From Spiribacter salilacus (lineage in GTDB: Bacteria > Pseudomonadota > Gammaproteobacteria > Nitrococcales > Nitrococcaceae): DNA of 64,000 bases. The notes beneath the pieces were generated by a model that was not told the DNA's origin, made no database searches, and saw nothing but the letters and a program-made list of their open reading frames with translations. Within the stretch, counting starts at the first letter, position 1, and every line of letters starts with the position of its first letter. Location of the stretch: contig NZ_WJPP01000004.1 of the NCBI RefSeq assembly GCF_009649225.1, forward strand, positions 62,001 to 126,000. Direction: 5' to 3'. Below, in pieces: positions 9,893 through 18,972 of this stretch. Both the position numbers and the translations under genes were made by a program.

Positions 9893-10955
9893 GCTGATCA
9901 GCCTGATATTCACTGATAAGCGGGTCGATGATGGGGTCAAGTTGCCCCATCAAAATCTCGTCGAGTTTATATAAAGTCAGATTGATTCGATGATCAGTGA
10001 CGCGACCCTGCGGAAAGTTATACGTGCGAATGCGCTCTGAGCGATCGCCACTACCCACTAATAGTTTTCGGGTTTCGCTACGCTCACTTGCCGCAGCCTC
10101 ACGCTCTTGATCCATCAATCGGGCTTGTAATAAGGAAAGCGCCTTGGCTCGATTCTTATGCTGTGATCTTTCATCCTGACATTCCACAACAACACCGGTT
10201 GGTAGGTGCGTGATGCGCACGGCAGAGTCAGTTTTGTTCACATGCTGCCCGCCGGCGCCCGAGGCGCGAAAGGTATCAATGCGCAGCTCTGCCGGGTTTA
10301 TTTCAATTTCATCGAGTGCTTCAGCCTCTGGTAGCACCGCAACGGTGCAGGCAGAGGTATGAATGCGTCCCTGCGATTCGGTGGTTGGTACGCGCTGTAC
10401 GCGATGTGCACCAGACTCAAACTTAAGCCGGGAATACACACGATCACCGGCAATACGCGCAACCACCTCTCGATAGCCGCCTTGCTCACCGTCGCTTTCA
10501 CTAATGATTTCCGTTTTCCAGCCAAGCTGTTCGGCATAGCGTAAATACATACGTAATAAATCGCCGGCAAACAAAGCAGCCTCATCGCCCCCAGTGCCTG
10601 CCCGAATTTCTAAAAAGGTATTCCGGGCATCGTTGGGGTCTTCTGGCAGCATGAGAACTTTGAGTTGCGCTTCGAGCTCTTCAAGTGCTGCTGATGCCGT
10701 GTTGGCCTCTTCTTCAGCCAATTCTCGAAGTTCTGGATCCTTTTCTGCCAGCATGGTTTGTGCATTCTTTAGCGCTGCTTCGTGGTGAGAGAAGTCAGCA
10801 AGCGTACGTGTTACTGGCTCAAGGCGTGCGTATTCGCGCGAAAGCCGAGTGAACTGGTTGGAATCAGCGATGATGCTAGGGTCTGCTAACAGCCCTTCAA
10901 TTTCTTGGTGACGTTCAGCCAGTCTTTCGAGTTTGCGCCGAAGCGAGTCTTTCAT
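9867..10955 (-). CDS. prfA: Peptide chain release factor 1
   Basis: Recognises UAA and UAG stop codons and triggers peptide release. The 362-residue protein has the RF1 layout: N-terminal helical domain, a P-x-T stop-codon recognition tripeptide (PTT) in the [19 protein letters not shown] segment, and the GGQ catalytic motif in [16 protein letters not shown], the substrate of PrmC. The ATG overlaps the hemA stop (ATGA), so translation is probably coupled to hemA. The 3' end lies within a 14-bp hairpin shared with convergent dksA. Confidence 0.98.
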   Translation of the reverse strand: MKDSLRRKLERLAERHQEIEGLLADPSIIADSNQFTRLSREYARLEPVTRTLADFSHHEAALKNAQTMLAEKDPELRELAEEEANTASAALEELEAQLKVLMLPEDPNDARNTFLEIRAGTGGDEAALFAGDLLRMYLRYAEQLGWKTEIISESDGEQGGYREVVARIAGDRVYSRLKFESGAHRVQRVPTTESQGRIHTSACTVAVLPEAEALDEIEINPAELRIDTFRASGAGGQHVNKTDSAVRITHLPTGVVVECQDERSQHKNRAKALSLLQARLMDQEREAAASERSETRKLLVGSGDRSERIRTYNFPQGRVTDHRINLTLYKLDEILMGQLDPIIDPLISEYQADQLAALADDG

Positions 10956-12229
10956 TCCGTATCCTTTTCATCGCTGTCTTCGAGGCCCAATAGCCAGCGA
11001 CTTTGCTGAATGATGGCTGGATCCCCTGTACGTGCCGCTTGTCGTAACCCCACTGTCGGAACGTGTAATAGCTTGCGGGTCAGCCGATGTGCCAAAATCT
11101 CGAGTACGCGCTCAGCCGGTTGCCCGGCAGCTAGGCTTCGGCGTGCCTGCTCTAGCGCGAACTCTCGTTCTCGCTCGCCGTGTTGCCTGAAACGCCGAAT
11201 GGTACTAACCGCATCGAGTGTGCGAACCCAGTCCATAAATCGGTCGGTTTGTGTTTCGACCAGAGCTTCAGCGGCTTCAGCCGCCGCAGCGCGCGATCGC
11301 ATGTTACGTTCAACCACGCCGCGTAAGTCGTCGATGCTATACAAAAAGACGTCGTCGAGTTGCTCAATGGCAGGGTCGATATCTCGCGGCACGGCAAGAT
11401 CCACCATAAAAATAGGCCGTCGGCGCCGGTGTTTTAAAGCTTCCTTAACGGCGGCCAGTTCAACAACCGGCTGTTCACTTGCCGTACAGGATACAACGAT
11501 ATCCACCTTAGCAAGATGCGAGGGAATTTCTTCAAGCGTTAATGCTGAGCCGGCGTGAAGACTAGCCAACCGCTCAGCTCGCTCTCGGCTGCGATTGGCA
11601 ATGAATAAGCCTTTAACGGGCTGTTCATGAAAATGCCGCGCAGTCAGCTCAATCATTTCGCCAGCGCCGATAAGTAGCGCTGCGCTCGACTCTAGCCCAC
11701 CAAATATTTGCCGGGCTAGCGTAACAGCAGCAAAAGCAACCGACACAGGATAAGCACCAATATCGGTTTCTGTGCGCACACGTTTGGCAACGGCAAAGGC
11801 GTGCTGAAAGAGTCTTTGTAGGATCTGGCCGAGCAATCCAGCGCGTGCTGCGGAATGATAGGCCAGTTTTGCTTGTCCAAGGATCTGTGGCTCGCCTAGC
11901 ACTAAAGAGTCTAGGCCAGCGCCAACGCGCAATAAATGCCGAATGGCATCGCGCCCCTCATGCACATAAAGGTAGGGTGTGAGCCATTCAGGGTCTAGGC
12001 CCTGTTCAGCTTCTAGCCAGCGTTGCAGAATAGCGGGAGTGGCCTCGGGTGCTAGTACGGCGTGGATTTCGGTGCGGTTGCATGTCGAAATAACAGCCGC
12101 CTCGCACACCCCCGGGCGCCGTGCCAATGCGCTCAGTGCCGCATCCAGGCGATCGGTTGATATAACAACGCGCTCGCGAACCGGCACCGGTGCTGTTTTG
12201 TGATTTAGGCCAAGAGTGACAACAGGCAT
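10952..12229 (-). CDS. hemA: Glutamyl-tRNA reductase
   Basis: First committed enzyme of the C5 tetrapyrrole pathway, reducing Glu-tRNA to glutamate-1-semialdehyde with NADPH. The 425 residues start with [18 protein letters not shown] and contain the catalytic Cys in [10 protein letters not shown] (about residue 50), an NADPH-binding [15 protein letters not shown] segment and the C-terminal helical dimerisation domain. It heads the hemA-prfA unit and is divergent from the TPR lipoprotein gene across 87 bp. Confidence 0.97.
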   Translation of the reverse strand: MPVVTLGLNHKTAPVPVRERVVISTDRLDAALSALARRPGVCEAAVISTCNRTEIHAVLAPEATPAILQRWLEAEQGLDPEWLTPYLYVHEGRDAIRHLLRVGAGLDSLVLGEPQILGQAKLAYHSAARAGLLGQILQRLFQHAFAVAKRVRTETDIGAYPVSVAFAAVTLARQIFGGLESSAALLIGAGEMIELTARHFHEQPVKGLFIANRSRERAERLASLHAGSALTLEEIPSHLAKVDIVVSCTASEQPVVELAAVKEALKHRRRRPIFMVDLAVPRDIDPAIEQLDDVFLYSIDDLRGVVERNMRSRAAAAEAAEALVETQTDRFMDWVRTLDAVSTIRRFRQHGEREREFALEQARRSLAAGQPAERVLEILAHRLTRKLLHVPTVGLRQAARTGDPAIIQQSRWLLGLEDSDEKDTE

Positions 12230-12316
12230 TGAGTTTGAGTAACTGGCACTATGAAACTGAAATAATCACACTATGTTATCCGTCTTCGGTGCTTTTTAGC
12301 TAACACGAGAATTTTG

Positions 12317-13951
12317 ATGGAACGTTTTTGTCCCGCAGGCTACCTGAAATGGCTCACTTTATGTGGGATTGTGCTGCTGACTGGGTGCGCCAGTTCATCG
12401 CTGTCTGAATCAGATAGTAGGGCGCTTGCAGCTGATCTTCGATGGGTGGAATCTGAAGACTTAAGCCCGATTTCAGACGATGCGCTGCTCACTAAAATTT
12501 TGCTAGCAGAAATGGCGTTAGCTCGGGGCCAGACAAACACGGCGATTGAGTCATACGCAACTGCTGCCGCGCAAAGTGAAGATGTTCAAGTTGTGCGGCG
12601 TGCAGTAGAGGTTGCGCTGCGCGAGGATGATTATGAGGTGGCGATGGCGGCAACAAAACGCTGGCTATCGCTAGCCCCTGACAGTGTAGATGCACGCCAG
12701 CTGTTGGGTGTTTTGACGATTCAGCAGGGTAATCTTGAGGGCGCTTACTCCATTTTAAGTCAAAATCTCCCGGCCGAGCAGTCAGAGCGTGATGCCTTGA
12801 TTGGTCGGCTTGGCAGCCTGCTTATGCAGCCCAATATGCCGGATGAAGCATTGGCTTTGATGCAGCGATTAGCGGCAGAACAGCCTAGCTCCGCGGCGGC
12901 GCAATTAGCGCTAGCCCGTCTTGCTCTATCGCGTGAAGCGCTATCGATAGCGCGCGAAGCGGTTGAGCAAGCCCTGTCATTGCGTCCTGATTGGGTTACT
13001 GCGCGTTTGGTTAGGGTGGATGTGCTACTGATGCAGGAACAAAGCGCATTGGCATTGGCGGCATATCGAAGCTTAATAGAGGATGGTGTCAGCTCCTCAG
13101 AAATTATGACCAACGCCGCTATGCTGGCGATGCAAGCGGGCGATCTGCGTTACGCAGGACAGTTGCTGCGTGCCCTTAAGAAGCAGCCAGGCCAAGCCGA
13201 TCAGGCAAATTTTTGGCTGGGTCAGTTGGCAGAGCAAGGCGCGGTTTGGACTGAAGCGTTGCGCTATTATCGAAATGTTCGTGGTTTGCTGCAGGGTGAG
13301 GCAATGATGCGTATTGCCTGGATTCTGGCCCGCCAGGAGCGATTTGATCAAGCCTATGAAGAGCTCAGTGCGGTGCGCTCAGAACATCCGGAGCTGGCCG
13401 CTAGCGCATGGCGCAGTGAGGGCGAGATGCTGCGAATGCAGGATGAGCCAGGGGCAGCTTTGCAGGTATTTAACGCAGCCTTGCTCGCGCATCCGGATGA
13501 TTTAGATCTTCGCTATAGCCGTGCCCTTGTCCTCGTGATGCTAGATGCGGTGGAACCCGCCATTGAGGCATTGGAAGAAATTCTTGCGGTTGATCCGAAC
13601 AACCCGGCGGCACTGAATGCACTGGGATATACCCTGGTTGATCAAACGGATCGAATTGACGAAGGTGCTGCCATGATTGAGCGTGCTTACGAAGCAGCAC
13701 CGGATGATCCCGCTGTGATCGATAGCATGGGGTGGGCTGCTTTTCGCCAAGGCGATCCGGAGCGCGCGCTGAGCTACCTAGAAAGGGCGTATGCGCTTGC
13801 ATCAGATGATCCAGAAATTTCCGCCCATTTGGGTGAAGTTCTATGGGTCCTGGGGCAACGCGCCAGAGCAAGAGAAATTTGGGCGCCCGTGCTGGTAACA
13901 CATCCCGACCATCCTGTGTTGCGTGAAACCACGCAAAGGCTCGATCCATGA
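12317..13951 (+). CDS. TPR-repeat outer-membrane lipoprotein
   Basis: A 544-residue secreted protein with a lipoprotein signal peptide: a hydrophobic core and LLTGC lipobox put the acylated Cys near residue 24. The rest is helical tetratricopeptide repeat, clearest from about residue 350 to the end (ALNALGYTLVDQT, DSMGWAAFRQGDPERALSYLERAY). The same gene stands between hemA and lolB in Pseudomonas (PA4667 position); its function is not settled, but a scaffold role in the envelope fits. The ATG at 12317 is chosen over the TTG at 12314. lolB overlaps its end (ATGA). Confidence 0.9.
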   Translation: MERFCPAGYLKWLTLCGIVLLTGCASSSLSESDSRALAADLRWVESEDLSPISDDALLTKILLAEMALARGQTNTAIESYATAAAQSEDVQVVRRAVEVALREDDYEVAMAATKRWLSLAPDSVDARQLLGVLTIQQGNLEGAYSILSQNLPAEQSERDALIGRLGSLLMQPNMPDEALALMQRLAAEQPSSAAAQLALARLALSREALSIAREAVEQALSLRPDWVTARLVRVDVLLMQEQSALALAAYRSLIEDGVSSSEIMTNAAMLAMQAGDLRYAGQLLRALKKQPGQADQANFWLGQLAEQGAVWTEALRYYRNVRGLLQGEAMMRIAWILARQERFDQAYEELSAVRSEHPELAASAWRSEGEMLRMQDEPGAALQVFNAALLAHPDDLDLRYSRALVLVMLDAVEPAIEALEEILAVDPNNPAALNALGYTLVDQTDRIDEGAAMIERAYEAAPDDPAVIDSMGWAAFRQGDPERALSYLERAYALASDDPEISAHLGEVLWVLGQRARAREIWAPVLVTHPDHPVLRETTQRLDP

Positions 13952-14544
13952 GGTGGGTTCTAGCGCTTTTGCCGCTACTACTGTTGGCGGGTTGTGCCAC
14001 AAAGCCGCCAATGCCCATGGAAGAGCAGATAGAGGTGCTAGATTTAGATCAATGGTCTGCGCCAGCGCGCCCAGCGCACTGGACCTTGACGGGGCGTGCA
14101 GCACTTGAGGCAGGTGATGAGGCCGGGAGCGCCAGTGTGCAATGGGCGCAGTCAGCCGATCAGTATCGGCTAGCGTTACGAGGGACCTTAGGCGTTGGGA
14201 ATTTGGATTTACGCCGCGATAACGACGAAGTGGTGCTAAAAACGGGTGATGGCAAGACGTATGTCGCACGGGATGCACGTGAGTTGTTACAGGCGGTAAC
14301 GGGCGTGGATTGGCCGGTGGAAATTTTGCGCTATTGGGTGACAGGGCATGCAGCGCCGTGGTTATCGGGGCAGGCGCGGGTTAACGCGTCTGGGCAGTTG
14401 ATTGAGCTGCGCCAAAATGACTGGGTGATTCAATATGATCGCTATCAAGTGATTAATGGTTATGAGTTGCCCGGTCGGATTTGGGCTGAGGGTGAAGGGT
14501 CAAAAGTACGGCTTGCGGTAAGAAATTGGACGATCGAAGAATGA
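13948..14544 (+). CDS. lolB: Outer membrane lipoprotein LolB
   Basis: Receives lipoproteins from periplasmic LolA and inserts them into the outer membrane. The 198-residue product has a lipoprotein signal peptide with lipobox LLAGC (Cys near residue 16), then a WTLTGRAALEAG segment and the LolB-type beta barrel with a WAQSADQYRLALRG strand pattern. It sits between the TPR lipoprotein gene and ispE, as in Pseudomonas, overlapping both by 4 nt. Confidence 0.93.
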   Translation: MRWVLALLPLLLLAGCATKPPMPMEEQIEVLDLDQWSAPARPAHWTLTGRAALEAGDEAGSASVQWAQSADQYRLALRGTLGVGNLDLRRDNDEVVLKTGDGKTYVARDARELLQAVTGVDWPVEILRYWVTGHAAPWLSGQARVNASGQLIELRQNDWVIQYDRYQVINGYELPGRIWAEGEGSKVRLAVRNWTIEE

Positions 14545-15419
14545 GCGGAGTCTCACACGCTTGGCCGGCGCCGGCCAAAATCAATCGTTTTTTGCATATC
14601 ACAGGGCGTCGCCCCGATGGCTACCATACGTTGCAAACCGCGTTTCAATTTGCCGAGCCGGTTGATGAATTAACCTTTACGCTGACCGAGCATTCGGCCG
14701 TAGAAAGAACGGGCGGAATAGCTAATTTACCGCCAGCACAAGATTTAGTGGTAAAGGCAGCCGAGTTACTCCGCGGCAAAGCGGGCATTACCAAGGGCGT
14801 GAGTATTCACGTGGAAAAGCGTATTCCTATTGGGGGTGGCTTAGGAGGCGGAAGCTCGAATGCCGCGACTACCTTGGTGGCATTGAACCATTTATGGGGC
14901 TGCGAGCTTACCCCCAAAGACTTAATGACCTTGGCTTTGCAACTAGGCGCAGATGTGCCGGTGTTTGTGGGCGGGGTTGCTGCTTGGGCCGACGGTGTGG
15001 GGGAAGTATTGACTCCGCTTAGTATGAATCAGCCCTGGCTGCTAATGGTAAATCCGGGGGTTAATGTACAAACAGCAGTTGTTTTTCATGACAGTAAATT
15101 GACACGCAATACTGCAGAGTTAACAATACGCGCCGTTGGGGATGAAGGCATGCGCAACGATTGTGAGCCGGTAGTTCGGCGGTTGTACCCCAAAATTGCC
15201 GCAGTGCTTGATGAGCTCGGTCGGTTGGGGGCCGCAAAGCTCACTGGAACGGGGGGTTGTGCGTTTGCCGAGTATCCGTCGCAGTCTGCGGCTGAGGCCG
15301 CGCAGCGACAACTGAGTAAAGGCCTAGATAGCTGGGTCTGCAGAGCGAAGAATCGCTCGCCGCTCTGCGATCGACTAGCGATCGAGGGCATTGACAACTG
15401 GGGCGTAGCCAAGCGGTAA
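14541..15419 (+). CDS. ispE: 4-diphosphocytidyl-2-C-methyl-D-erythritol kinase
   Basis: ATP-dependent GHMP kinase of the MEP isoprenoid pathway. The 292-residue protein has the substrate motif PAKINRFLHITGRRPDGYH near the N-terminus, the phosphate-binding IGGGLGGGSSNAATTL (about 95-110) and the C-terminal LTGTGGCAFAEY motif. The ATG at 14541 overlaps the lolB stop. The last seven codons (W-G-V-A-K-R-stop, 15399-15419) are also the first 21 nt of tRNA-Gln, and the 3' end upstream of it is rich in inverted repeats. Confidence 0.97.
   Translation: MSGVSHAWPAPAKINRFLHITGRRPDGYHTLQTAFQFAEPVDELTFTLTEHSAVERTGGIANLPPAQDLVVKAAELLRGKAGITKGVSIHVEKRIPIGGGLGGGSSNAATTLVALNHLWGCELTPKDLMTLALQLGADVPVFVGGVAAWADGVGEVLTPLSMNQPWLLMVNPGVNVQTAVVFHDSKLTRNTAELTIRAVGDEGMRNDCEPVVRRLYPKIAAVLDELGRLGAAKLTGTGGCAFAEYPSQSAAEAAQRQLSKGLDSWVCRAKNRSPLCDRLAIEGIDNWGVAKR
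15340..15368 (+). repeat. Two mutually exclusive inverted repeats at the 3' end of ispE
   Basis: GAGCGA (15343-15348) pairs perfectly with TCGCTC (15353-15358) over a 4-nt loop, while GCAGAGCG (15340-15347) pairs perfectly with CGCTCTGC (15361-15368) over a 13-nt loop. They share bases, so only one can form at a time. A direct repeat GCGATCGA follows at 15367-15374 and 15378-15385. They end 30 nt before tRNA-Gln. This may be codon coincidence or a control element. Confidence 0.45.
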
Positions 15420-15473
15420 GGCACGGGGTTTTGATCCCCGCATGCGCAGGTTCGAATCCTGCCGCCCCAGCCA
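15399..15473 (+). tRNA. tRNA-Gln (anticodon UUG)
   Basis: A 75-nt cloverleaf. Acceptor stem TGGGGCG (15399-15405) pairs with CGCCCCA (15463-15469), followed by G and an encoded CCA. The anticodon stem CGGGG/CCCCG encloses loop TTTTGAT, giving anticodon TTG; the T-arm has GGTTCGAATCC. The 5' 21 nt overlap the end of ispE in phase. No own promoter is evident, so it may come from the lolB-ispE transcript. prs follows after 33 nt. Confidence 0.97.
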
Positions 15474-15506
15474 TTTTTCAGATAGGTCGACGCGGGGCTC
15501 ACCACG

Positions 15507-16460
15507 ATGGAAAACGGAAGCATGATGCTCTTCAGCGGGAATGCAAATCCCGCATTGGCCCATGCAATTGCTGCACATCTTAAGATTCGTGTTGGCGATG
15601 CGTTAGTTACCGGCTTTAGTGACGGTGAAGTACAGGTCGAAATTAATGAGCACGTGCGCGGCCACGATGTTTTCATTATTCAGCCAACTTGCCAGCCAAC
15701 CAACGATAACCTGATGGAATTACTCGTGATCGCGGATGCGCTGAGACGCTCTTCAGCAGCACGGATTACGGCGGTCATTCCCTATTACGGATACGCGCGA
15801 CAAGACCGGCGTCAGCGCTCACAACGTGTACCCATTACCGCAAAGCTAGTTGCCGATATGATCACCACGGCCGGTATCAATCGGGTGGTCACTGTCGATT
15901 TGCATGCCGATCAGATTCAGGGTTTTTTCAATATTCCCGTCGACAATGTCTACGCATCACCCGTTCTATTGGGTGATATTTGGCGTCAGACTTACGCCGA
16001 TAAAATCGTTGTATCCCCTGATGTGGGTGGTGTTCTGCGTGCTCGCGCGGTGGCCCGACGGCTTGATAATGCAGACCTTGCCATCATCGATAAACGCCGG
16101 CCGAGAGCGAATGAGCTTGAGGTAATGAATATTATTGGGGATGTCCAGGATAAGACCTGTATCATTGTCGACGATATTATTGATACGGCCGGCACGCTCT
16201 GCCAAGCGGCAACGGCGCTGAAAGAGCGGGGTGCAGGCAAGGTGGTTGCGTACATTACTCATCCGGTATTATCGGGGCCCGCCATTAGCCGTATCGAGGA
16301 AAGTCATCTTGATCAAGTGGTGGTAACGGATAGCATTCCGTTGTCAGAGGCTGGTCAAGCCTGTGACCGAATTCGTCAGCTTTCGCTGGCAGAAATGCTC
16401 GCCGAGACGATGCGGCGGGTTAATAATGATGAGTCGGTTAGCGAGTTATTTGTTGACTGA
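15507..16460 (+). CDS. prs: Ribose-phosphate pyrophosphokinase
   Basis: Makes 5-phosphoribosyl-1-pyrophosphate (PRPP) from ribose 5-phosphate and ATP for nucleotides, histidine and tryptophan. The 317-residue protein has normal length and shows [21 protein letters not shown], the ATP-binding region [10 protein letters not shown], the [11 protein letters not shown] motif and the PRPP-binding loop [12 protein letters not shown] (about 215-226). It lies between tRNA-Gln and a Rho-independent terminator. Confidence 0.98.
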   Translation: MENGSMMLFSGNANPALAHAIAAHLKIRVGDALVTGFSDGEVQVEINEHVRGHDVFIIQPTCQPTNDNLMELLVIADALRRSSAARITAVIPYYGYARQDRRQRSQRVPITAKLVADMITTAGINRVVTVDLHADQIQGFFNIPVDNVYASPVLLGDIWRQTYADKIVVSPDVGGVLRARAVARRLDNADLAIIDKRRPRANELEVMNIIGDVQDKTCIIVDDIIDTAGTLCQAATALKERGAGKVVAYITHPVLSGPAISRIEESHLDQVVVTDSIPLSEAGQACDRIRQLSLAEMLAETMRRVNNDESVSELFVD

Positions 16461-16494
16461 TCGTTGAAGCGTCATCTCTGGTCGCGGGGGTGAC

Positions 16495-16520
16495 AGCCGC
16501 CATGGGCGGTTTTATTTTTT
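16495..16520 (+). terminator. Rho-independent terminator after prs
   Basis: Stem GCCGCC (16496-16501) and GGCGGT (16505-16510), extended by an A-T pair, with a 3-nt loop, followed by TTTTATTTTTT (16510-16520). This is a classical intrinsic terminator 35 nt after the prs stop. It ends only 17 nt before rplY, so it could also serve as partial attenuation of read-through into rplY. Confidence 0.85.
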
Positions 16521-16537
16521 AATTGGAGTAACGACAC

Positions 16538-17206
16538 ATGACGGTTGAACTTAAGCTGGATGCAACCGTTCGCGAAGATCAGGGGAAGGGTGCGAGCCGC
16601 CGCCTGCGTCAAGCGAAGCAAATCCCAGGTATTATGTATGGTGCCGGTAAGGCGCCTGTTTCTCTAACGTTTAATGAGGAGCAGGTCTTACGGCTGTTGC
16701 GTGAAGAAGGATTTTTCTCGCAAATCCTCGATGTAAAAGTTAAGGGTAAGCGAGTCGAGAAAGCGATCTTAAAGGATATGCAACGTCATCCATTTAAGCC
16801 GCTTGTCACGCACATGGATTTATTGCGCATTAAGGCTGGCGAGAAAATGCGTCAGACCGTGCCTCTGCACTTTTTGAACGAAGAGACCGCGAAAGGCGTG
16901 AAGCTGGGTGGTGGCGTGGTGCATCACGATGCCATTGAGGTGGAAGTGGAATGTTTGCCAGATGATCTGCCTGGTTCGATTGATGTCGATGTGGCAGAGC
17001 TAGAACTGGGTCATTCGATTCATTTGTCTGATCTCACGCCGCCAGAAGGCGTGGCTTTCACGGCACTTGACCCCGAGCATGACCACGATCCGGTATTGGT
17101 TAGCATTAATGCACCACGCGTAGTCTCTGAGGAAGAAGACGAGGCGGGTGACTCGGATGAGGCAGCCGACGATAGTGCCGGTGAATCTGCTGACGACAGC
17201 GAGTAA
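16538..17206 (+). CDS. rplY: 50S ribosomal protein L25 (CTC/TL5 long form)
   Basis: Binds 5S rRNA in the large ribosomal subunit. The 222-residue product is the two-domain form: an N-terminal L25 5S-rRNA-binding domain (about 1-90) with REDQGKGASRRLR and IPGIMYG segments, then a TL5 C-terminal beta domain (about 95-190). The final 30 residues are a low-complexity, highly acidic Asp/Glu/Ser/Ala tail. GGAG stands 12 nt before the ATG, directly after the prs terminator. pth follows 24 nt downstream. Confidence 0.96.
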   Translation: MTVELKLDATVREDQGKGASRRLRQAKQIPGIMYGAGKAPVSLTFNEEQVLRLLREEGFFSQILDVKVKGKRVEKAILKDMQRHPFKPLVTHMDLLRIKAGEKMRQTVPLHFLNEETAKGVKLGGGVVHHDAIEVEVECLPDDLPGSIDVDVAELELGHSIHLSDLTPPEGVAFTALDPEHDHDPVLVSINAPRVVSEEEDEAGDSDEAADDSAGESADDSE

Positions 17207-17230
17207 GCCAGCGCTGATGGAACGCACGCG

Positions 17231-17818
17231 GTGAACATGGCCGCGGCGTTTCAACTGATTGTAGGTCTGGGCAACCCCGGATCACGTTATGAAGGGACCC
17301 GGCATAATGCCGGGTTCTGGTTTGTAGCGGCATTGGCAGCGCAGCAGGGCGTTAGTCTGCGGGAATCCAGCAAATTTTATGGTTGGCATGGCCAATGGGC
17401 CAGCGAGCAGGGTGTTGTGCATCTTTTGTGCCCATCAACCTTCATGAATCATAGCGGCCGGTCGGTTAGTGCAATCGTGAATTTTTATCGGTTGGCTCGC
17501 CCTAATGTGCTTGTTGTACATGATGAAATTGACCTTGCGCCGGGTGTTTTGCGGCTTAAGGAAAATGGCGGGCACGGGGGGCACAATGGGCTGCGCGATA
17601 TTGTTTCGGCGCTGGGCGGTTCGGACTTTCGTCGCCTACGCATCGGTGTTGGGCATCCAGGGAGTAGTGACTTGGTGGTGCCGTATGTGCTCGGAGAACC
17701 AGGGCGCGAGGAAAAAGCCGTCATTCAGTCAGGCATCGAGGCCGGGTTGGCCTGTGTGCCCGATTTGATATCAGGGCAGTGGGCGCAGGCGCAACAGACG
17801 CTGCATCGGCGTCTCTAA
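17231..17818 (+). CDS. pth: Peptidyl-tRNA hydrolase
   Basis: Releases tRNA from peptidyl-tRNAs that drop off ribosomes. The 195-residue protein has LIVGLGNPGSRYEGTRHNAGFW, containing the catalytic His (HNAG), the STFMNHSGRSV motif with its conserved Asn, the VVHDEIDLAPG segment and GGHGGHNGLRDI. The start is GTG at 17231 or ATG at 17237; a GGA near 17219 is better spaced for GTG, but neither has a strong Shine-Dalgarno. Its place between rplY and ychF is conserved in gammaproteobacteria. Confidence 0.97.
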   Translation: MNMAAAFQLIVGLGNPGSRYEGTRHNAGFWFVAALAAQQGVSLRESSKFYGWHGQWASEQGVVHLLCPSTFMNHSGRSVSAIVNFYRLARPNVLVVHDEIDLAPGVLRLKENGGHGGHNGLRDIVSALGGSDFRRLRIGVGHPGSSDLVVPYVLGEPGREEKAVIQSGIEAGLACVPDLISGQWAQAQQTLHRRL

Positions 17819-17827
17819 GGAGCAAAG

Positions 17828-18919
17828 ATGGGATTTAAATGCGGAATTGTTGGCCTGCCAAACGTGGGCAAGTCTACGCTTTTTAATGCGCTGACGCGTA
17901 ACGAAATCCCAGCGGAAAATTATCCGTTTTGTACGATTGATCCAAACGTCGGGATTGTTGCGGTGCCTGACCCACGCTTGTCGCAGTTGGCCGCTCTCAT
18001 TAAGCCGGAGAGCGTGATTCCAACCACGATGGAGTTTGTCGATATTGCCGGCCTTGTTGCCGGCGCCTCACGCGGTGAAGGGCTGGGCAATCAGTTTTTG
18101 GGGAATATTCGCGAAACCGATGCCATTGCGCATGTGGTGCGTTGTTTTGAAAGCGACGATGTGCATCATGTAGAAGGCCGTGTCAGTCCAGTTGCCGATA
18201 TCGAAACGATTAATACCGAATTGCTACTGGCCGATCTTGACTCGGTGGAGCGGGCTATAGAACGCCAAACAAGGCGAGCCAAGGCCGTTGATAAGGTAGC
18301 CATTGCGGCACGCGACGCCCTGAAGCAGATTGAGGCAGCACTAAACGAAGGCGTACCCGTGCGTGCGCAGTCGCTAGATGAAACGGCACAGGAGGCCATT
18401 GCTGAGCTGCATTTGCTGACCGCGAAGCCGGTTTTGTATGTGGCCAATGTAGCTGAAGATGGTTTTTCAGATAATGCGCTGCTCGATAGCGTGCAGGCCT
18501 TGGCAGATAAGGAAGGCGCCCCCGTGGTGCCATTATCGGCCGCCATCGAGGCGGAGCTCGCCCAACTAGAGCCTGATGAGCAAGCAGAGCTGCTTGAAGT
18601 CTATGGTTTATCTGAGCCCGGTTTGAATCGCTTGATTCGGAGTGGGTATGGGTTGTTGCAGCTGCTGACCTTCTTTACAGCGGGCCCTAAGGAAGTACGC
18701 GCATGGACGGTAGGAGAGGGTGCCACCGCGCCACAAGCTGCTGGGCGTATTCATACGGATTTTGAAAGGGGTTTTATTCGTGCCGAGGTCATCAGCTTTG
18801 ATGATTACATTGCAGCGGGCAGCGAGCAGGCTGTAAAAGAGGCCGGGCGCATGCGCTTGGAGGGTAAAGACTATCGCATGCAGGAAGGCGATATTTGCCA
18901 TTTTCGGTTCAACGTCTAA
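17828..18919 (+). CDS. ychF: Ribosome-associated ATPase YchF (Obg-like)
   Basis: P-loop nucleotidase of the Obg/YchF family that prefers ATP, binds ribosomes and is linked to oxidative-stress and translation control. The 363 residues contain G1 [14 protein letters not shown] (about 8-21), switch region [20 protein letters not shown], a NVAEDG segment in place of the GTP-specific NKxD, an inserted coiled coil (about 130-190) and a C-terminal TGS domain. A good AAGGAG precedes the ATG by 6 nt; it follows pth after 9 nt. Confidence 0.98.
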   Translation: MGFKCGIVGLPNVGKSTLFNALTRNEIPAENYPFCTIDPNVGIVAVPDPRLSQLAALIKPESVIPTTMEFVDIAGLVAGASRGEGLGNQFLGNIRETDAIAHVVRCFESDDVHHVEGRVSPVADIETINTELLLADLDSVERAIERQTRRAKAVDKVAIAARDALKQIEAALNEGVPVRAQSLDETAQEAIAELHLLTAKPVLYVANVAEDGFSDNALLDSVQALADKEGAPVVPLSAAIEAELAQLEPDEQAELLEVYGLSEPGLNRLIRSGYGLLQLLTFFTAGPKEVRAWTVGEGATAPQAAGRIHTDFERGFIRAEVISFDDYIAAGSEQAVKEAGRMRLEGKDYRMQEGDICHFRFNV

Positions 18920-18927
18920 AGCGCGAG

Positions 18928-18956
18928 TTGACAGTACCCGTTAGGCTCTGGATACT
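18928..18956 (+). promoter_or_regulatory. Sigma-70 promoter of tRNA-Met
   Basis: A perfect -35 TTGACA (18928-18933), a 17-nt spacer and a -10 GATACT (18951-18956) lie just after ychF and just before the tRNA. The predicted start is near 18963, giving a leader of about 10 nt. The bases after the -10 (TGCGTCC) form a fairly GC-rich discriminator, as found at promoters under ppGpp/DksA control; dksA is itself in this window. Confidence 0.8.
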
Positions 18957-18972
18957 TGCGTCCTTCTTATTT

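Noticed and set aside
15086-15676. A 196-codon minus-strand frame spanning the ispE end, tRNA-Gln and prs start
   Set aside because: It crosses a tRNA and two well-supported genes on the other strand and has no family features.
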